DNA of 64,000 bases from positions 62,001-126,000 of the forward strand of contig JABXKC010000004.1 in assembly GCA_013375495.1 (NCBI GenBank), given 5' to 3'. The notes below the pieces were generated by a model. That model did no database searches. It was not told the origin of the DNA and worked only from the letters and a program-made list of their open reading frames with translations. Of the stretch, positions 61,024 through 64,000 are shown piece by piece (the first letter of the stretch is position 1; the number at the start of each line of letters is the position of its first letter). The stretch is from Promethearchaeota archaeon (GTDB taxonomy: Archaea; Asgardarchaeota; Lokiarchaeia; Sigynarchaeales; SOKP01). Position numbers and translations under genes: made by a program.

Positions 61024-61578
61024 ATGGAAGCTCGAGATACTAAAGGTAAAATCATTAAAGAAACCTTTCCATCTGAAATGGTTTCCATTGTGGGCGATAT
61101 CCTTGCGGGAATCGTGCTATCTCTTTTAATCGTGTCATTTAAGAGCTTTCTTTTATTAATTCTAATCATCCCTGCCTTATTATCTCTTAGAGGTAATTTA
61201 AGCGGTCCTTTTATTGCTCGAACCTCACGAGATTTCATTATCGGTGAATTTAATAAGAAATCATGGTTTGAAAATGTACTAGCAACTTTAACTCTTTCGT
61301 TATTAACAGCGTTAGCAATCGGAGTTTTCAGTATACTTATTAATTTTTTATTAATTAAACTCTACCTGTTTCACATTGGTTTATTAATAATAATACCTGT
61401 TATTTCCATAGTTTTAACTTTATTGATCTCAATTCCTTGTTCTACGATCTTAAATTATTTAGCATTTAAGCGCGGTTTAGATCCTAATAATGTTGTCAAT
61501 CCCGTTATGACCGCGATTGACGACTTTTTTACTGTCATTTGCTTTTATCTGACAATAATTATGTTGGGGGTGCCATAA
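61024..61578 (+). CDS. MgtE-type divalent cation transporter half, subunit A
   Basis: The 184-residue protein has about five membrane helices and the conserved MgtE features: IPALLSLRGNLSGPFIARTSRD in the first loop and GLDPNNVVNPVMTAIDDFFTVI near the end (DPNNVxxP). It corresponds to one MgtE/SLC41 membrane domain without the cytoplasmic CBS part. A second gene of the same type follows three bases after the stop. The two probably form a heterodimeric Mg2+ or divalent cation transporter. Confidence 0.8.
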   Translation: MEARDTKGKIIKETFPSEMVSIVGDILAGIVLSLLIVSFKSFLLLILIIPALLSLRGNLSGPFIARTSRDFIIGEFNKKSWFENVLATLTLSLLTALAIGVFSILINFLLIKLYLFHIGLLIIIPVISIVLTLLISIPCSTILNYLAFKRGLDPNNVVNPVMTAIDDFFTVICFYLTIIMLGVP

Positions 61579-61580
61579 AA

Positions 61581-62132
61581 ATGGATTACTTTAAAAAAAT
61601 CTTCAAAGAATCCATAATTATCGTCCTAATTAGTTCTGTTATGGGACTTTTTTCAGGAACTCTTTTATCTAATAGTGAGCGAGTATTGTCTAGTTTTCCT
61701 ATTATCCTATTAGTATTGCCATCTTTGAATTCTTTAATAGGTGATATATCGACCGTTCTAGTTTCTCGCCTTACTTCCCACCTTTATTTAGGAACCTTAT
61801 CTCCCAAAATTCAAGCTTCCAATCGATTAAAACAAGATTTTTATGGGTTACTTATAACAATTTTATTAAGCCTTGTTGCATTAATAAGCTTAGGATACAT
61901 GCTGGGAAGCGTAACTGGAATAGAAATCGTTAATCCCTTGTTAATCATATCAATTTTAAGTATTACTATTTTAATTCTATTTGGGCTTATGTTTGTGTTT
62001 TTATTTATGGGTTCCATAATAATATTTAGAAAAGGAAAAGATCCTAATAATTTTCTAATTCCTATGGTAACATCTTTAGCAGATTTTTTAACACCCCTAA
62101 TTATTATAATCTTTATTCAATTATTTGTATAA
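61581..62132 (+). CDS. MgtE-type divalent cation transporter half, subunit B
   Basis: The ATG at 61581 gives 183 residues, MDYFKKIFKESIIIVLISS onward, with the same pattern as the preceding protein (LPSLNSLIGDISTVLVSRLTS; GKDPNNFLIPMVTSLADFLTPLI). In eukaryotic SLC41 and fused archaeal MgtE proteins the two halves are in one chain; here they are separate and adjacent. Its end overlaps the TTG start assumed for the next gene by eight bases. Confidence 0.8.
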   Translation: MDYFKKIFKESIIIVLISSVMGLFSGTLLSNSERVLSSFPIILLVLPSLNSLIGDISTVLVSRLTSHLYLGTLSPKIQASNRLKQDFYGLLITILLSLVALISLGYMLGSVTGIEIVNPLLIISILSITILILFGLMFVFLFMGSIIIFRKGKDPNNFLIPMVTSLADFLTPLIIIIFIQLFV

Positions 62133-63417
62133 TTATCTAAACGAGAGTGATAAAACAATTAAAAAGCACGAAAAAAGAAAGAAATTTCAATACCAACCAA
62201 TTTCATTAAAGGATATTTTAAAGGAGATGAAACAGAAGATCGACTTGATGATTGATCTTGCTTACTCAGCTATCAAATTTAGTAGTAAGGAGATTGCAGA
62301 CGAAACTTCTAAAATAGAAAAAAGAATCCATGAATTAACATTTCTATTGAATTTACAAATTATTCAAACCCAAACCGGCGGTTTTAAAGAAGCAAAAGCA
62401 TTAGAACCTATAGTTGTTATGGGTTATTCTATTGACAAAATCTCAGATGCTCTTGCAGATATCGCCCGAGTTGTATACATTAATAGTGACATTTCCGATT
62501 TTACACAACTATTTTGGGACGATGTACCTGAACCTATTGTTAAAATCACCGTCAATGATGATTGCGAATTTATAGGGATGAATCGTAAAGAAGTACATTT
62601 TAGATCTAAATACGGGGTAGATTTAATTGCGATTAAAAGAAAGGATAATTGGTTATTTGAAAAAGATAACGAGATCCAAATTGGAGACATATTAATTATA
62701 AAGGGAGAAATTGAACCAATTAAAGAACTGAAGAAGTTAACTTTTGATGCTGAAGAATTTTCTTTCCAAATTGATGACTTGCAGAAGGAATCTGAATTTG
62801 ATCTAACTAATCCTGATGTACATGATAAAATAGAAGAACTCAAAAAAGATTATGTACTGATAACAGATATTTCAGAAACTATGATGGAATTAGCATTAGC
62901 GTCGTTATTCTTTAAGAGTTATGAAGTAGCTGAAGATGTACTAGAGATGGAGGAATTAATGGATGGTTTAAATATAAACTTCGAAAAGGATCTTTTAAAT
63001 TTAACACAATTAATCGTCAACCCAAGAATATTAACAGGAATCATGCGCATAATCTTTTCTTGTGAATTGATATCAGACGCAGCTGCACATTTGGCTGAAA
63101 ATATTTTAAAAGGTTTTGAACCTCATATAATTCTACAAAAAGCTATTGAAGAAACTCCAGAAATAGTTGTACGAGAGACAATTTCAAAAGAATCGTATTT
63201 CAAAGAAAAAACCTACAAACAATTACAAAATCAACAATACAAGCGTGGTTTTCATATTATTGCATTAAAAAGAGAGAACAAATGGATTTACAGTTTTAAA
63301 TCAGATTTTATTTTTGAAGAGGGAGACCTTTTAATAGGCCTGGGCCCTAAAGAGACCGTAGATCAATGGAGAAGGTGTGTACATCCTGAATTCTCAAAAG
63401 AGGAGCATGAAAAATGA
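62125..63417 (+). CDS. PhoU / TrkA-C regulatory protein of the cation transporter
   Basis: The 430-residue protein has two PhoU-like helical blocks (MIDLAYSAIKFSSKEIADE; DISETMMELALASLFFKSYEVA) and two TrkA-C/RCK_C domains (VDLIAIKRKDNWLFEKDNEIQIGDILIIKG; FHIIALKRENKWIYSFKSDFIFEEGDLLIGLG). RCK_C domains bind ligands and gate transporters, so it probably regulates the two MgtE halves before it. The TTG at 62125 overlaps the previous gene by eight bases. An in-frame ATT at 62158, seven bases after GTGA (62147-62150), is an alternative start. Confidence 0.8.
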   Translation: MYNYLNESDKTIKKHEKRKKFQYQPISLKDILKEMKQKIDLMIDLAYSAIKFSSKEIADETSKIEKRIHELTFLLNLQIIQTQTGGFKEAKALEPIVVMGYSIDKISDALADIARVVYINSDISDFTQLFWDDVPEPIVKITVNDDCEFIGMNRKEVHFRSKYGVDLIAIKRKDNWLFEKDNEIQIGDILIIKGEIEPIKELKKLTFDAEEFSFQIDDLQKESEFDLTNPDVHDKIEELKKDYVLITDISETMMELALASLFFKSYEVAEDVLEMEELMDGLNINFEKDLLNLTQLIVNPRILTGIMRIIFSCELISDAAAHLAENILKGFEPHIILQKAIEETPEIVVRETISKESYFKEKTYKQLQNQQYKRGFHIIALKRENKWIYSFKSDFIFEEGDLLIGLGPKETVDQWRRCVHPEFSKEEHEK

Positions 63418-64000
63418 ATGATGCTAATTCAAACGATGTAAAGGAAAGGTTTTTGAACACACTACTGGAAATCGCAGAACAGATAAAAAAAAATAATGAA
63501 TCTATTGATTCAGATAAAGTATTAAAAATAATCGAGTTGATTGTTGAAGTAAACTCAAATGACGGAAGGATTTTCGTCTATGGCGCTGGGAGATCTGGAT
63601 TTATCGGAAGAAGTTTTGCCCAGAGATTAATGCATCTAGGTATTAAATCATGTTTTGTTTCTGACGCAGTTACATATCGCTACGATAAAGATGACCTTTT
63701 GTTATTAGTAAGTGGAAGTGGTGAAACAACATCCACTAAGGCTATAGCTAAAAAAGCAAAAAAAATAGGGGGTAAAATTGCATTACTTACAGGAAATCCT
63801 AATAGTACAATTGGACAAATATCAGACTTGGTTATCAGGGTTGAAGGGAAGAGTAAAGAAAATGCGATCTCAGAAGTCACACTTGCTCCATTTACTTCAT
63901 TATTCGACATTTCTACGCTTTCCGTATTAGATTCTATTGGAGCATCTTTAATGCTTTTGTTAGGAATAACAGAAAGTGATATTAACAAACGACACGCATC
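63414..64000 (+). CDS. hxlB: 6-phospho-3-hexuloisomerase, C-terminus beyond window
   Basis: ATG at 63414 overlaps the previous stop (ATGA). The 195 codons seen contain a SIS domain: IFVYGAGRSGFIGRSFAQRLMHLG, VTYRYDKDDLLLLVSGSGETTSTKAIAKKAK and IALLTGNPNSTIG, with the PHI end DSIGASLMLLLGITESDI. The enzyme interconverts hexulose-6-phosphate and fructose-6-phosphate, and with formaldehyde-fixing HPS it supplies pentoses in archaea. It is coupled to the transporter operon by overlap. Confidence 0.92.
   Translation, partial: MNDANSNDVKERFLNTLLEIAEQIKKNNESIDSDKVLKIIELIVEVNSNDGRIFVYGAGRSGFIGRSFAQRLMHLGIKSCFVSDAVTYRYDKDDLLLLVSGSGETTSTKAIAKKAKKIGGKIALLTGNPNSTIGQISDLVIRVEGKSKENAISEVTLAPFTSLFDISTLSVLDSIGASLMLLLGITESDINKRHA

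Noticed and set aside
1..64000. CRISPR array
   Set aside because: No run of regularly spaced direct repeats was seen; repeats found are single pairs or in coding sequence.

Overview
The window looks like a chromosomal segment of an Asgard archaeon of Lokiarchaeia/Promethearchaeota type. It is AT-rich and gene-dense. It encodes a eukaryote-like actin-family protein, three Ras/MglA-type small GTPases (one fused to a longin-like domain), a Roadblock/LC7 protein, HEAT-repeat proteins, zinc-ribbon proteins, N-glycosylation-rich surface proteins and archaeal housekeeping enzymes. Promoters look archaeal (TTTAAATA-type TATA boxes, some leaderless genes). Where Shine-Dalgarno sites exist they match GGAGGTGA. 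I see no rRNA, tRNA, CRISPR array or recognisable transposase.

Layout. 0-4 kb: a CoiA-like nuclease cut by the left edge, a DUF998-like membrane protein, then a Roadblock + MglA-like GTPase + unknown operon. 4-18 kb: mostly single metabolic and membrane genes (GNAT, DUF1028, acyl-CoA dehydrogenase with an added C-terminal winged helix, phosphoglycerate mutase, hydrolase, MFS sugar transporter, PhzF, MOT1-type molybdate transporter). 18-25 kb: an M28 peptidase, a ribbon-helix-helix regulator operon facing a cyclin-fold/TFB-like gene across a palindromic operator region, a two-gene wHTH/membrane operon, and an accessory island (22916-24392). The island is bounded by a perfect 27-bp inverted repeat and holds a strongly predicted three-way-junction RNA plus a gene for a C-tail-anchored protein. 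25-44 kb: TrmJ, acyl-CoA ligase, hydrolase, Asgard-specific solenoid and coiled-coil proteins, longin-GTPase, M32 carboxypeptidase, CDP-alcohol phosphatidyltransferase, Rab-like GTPase with a coiled-coil partner, PurD and a HAD phosphatase. 44-53 kb: a soluble four-PAS histidine kinase with a small overlapping leader ORF, topoisomerase IA, and an actin / PIG-L deacetylase / proline-rich protein cluster. 53-64 kb: an ABC exporter whose ATPase and permease genes flank a repeat-rich surface protein, a membrane metallophosphoesterase, a HEAT protein, a split MgtE-type cation transporter with a PhoU/TrkA-C protein, and the start of 6-phospho-3-hexuloisomerase.

Two observations stand out. First, several convincing genes have no ATG, GTG or TTG where the protein must begin. 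At four of them an in-frame ATT sits at the Shine-Dalgarno spacing used by ATG and TTG genes in the same window (37741, 52292, 24633, and 11155 on the minus strand). This suggests AUU is used as a start codon here. Second, the inverted-repeat island with a structured RNA and no recombinase looks like an undescribed non-autonomous or RNA-carrying element.
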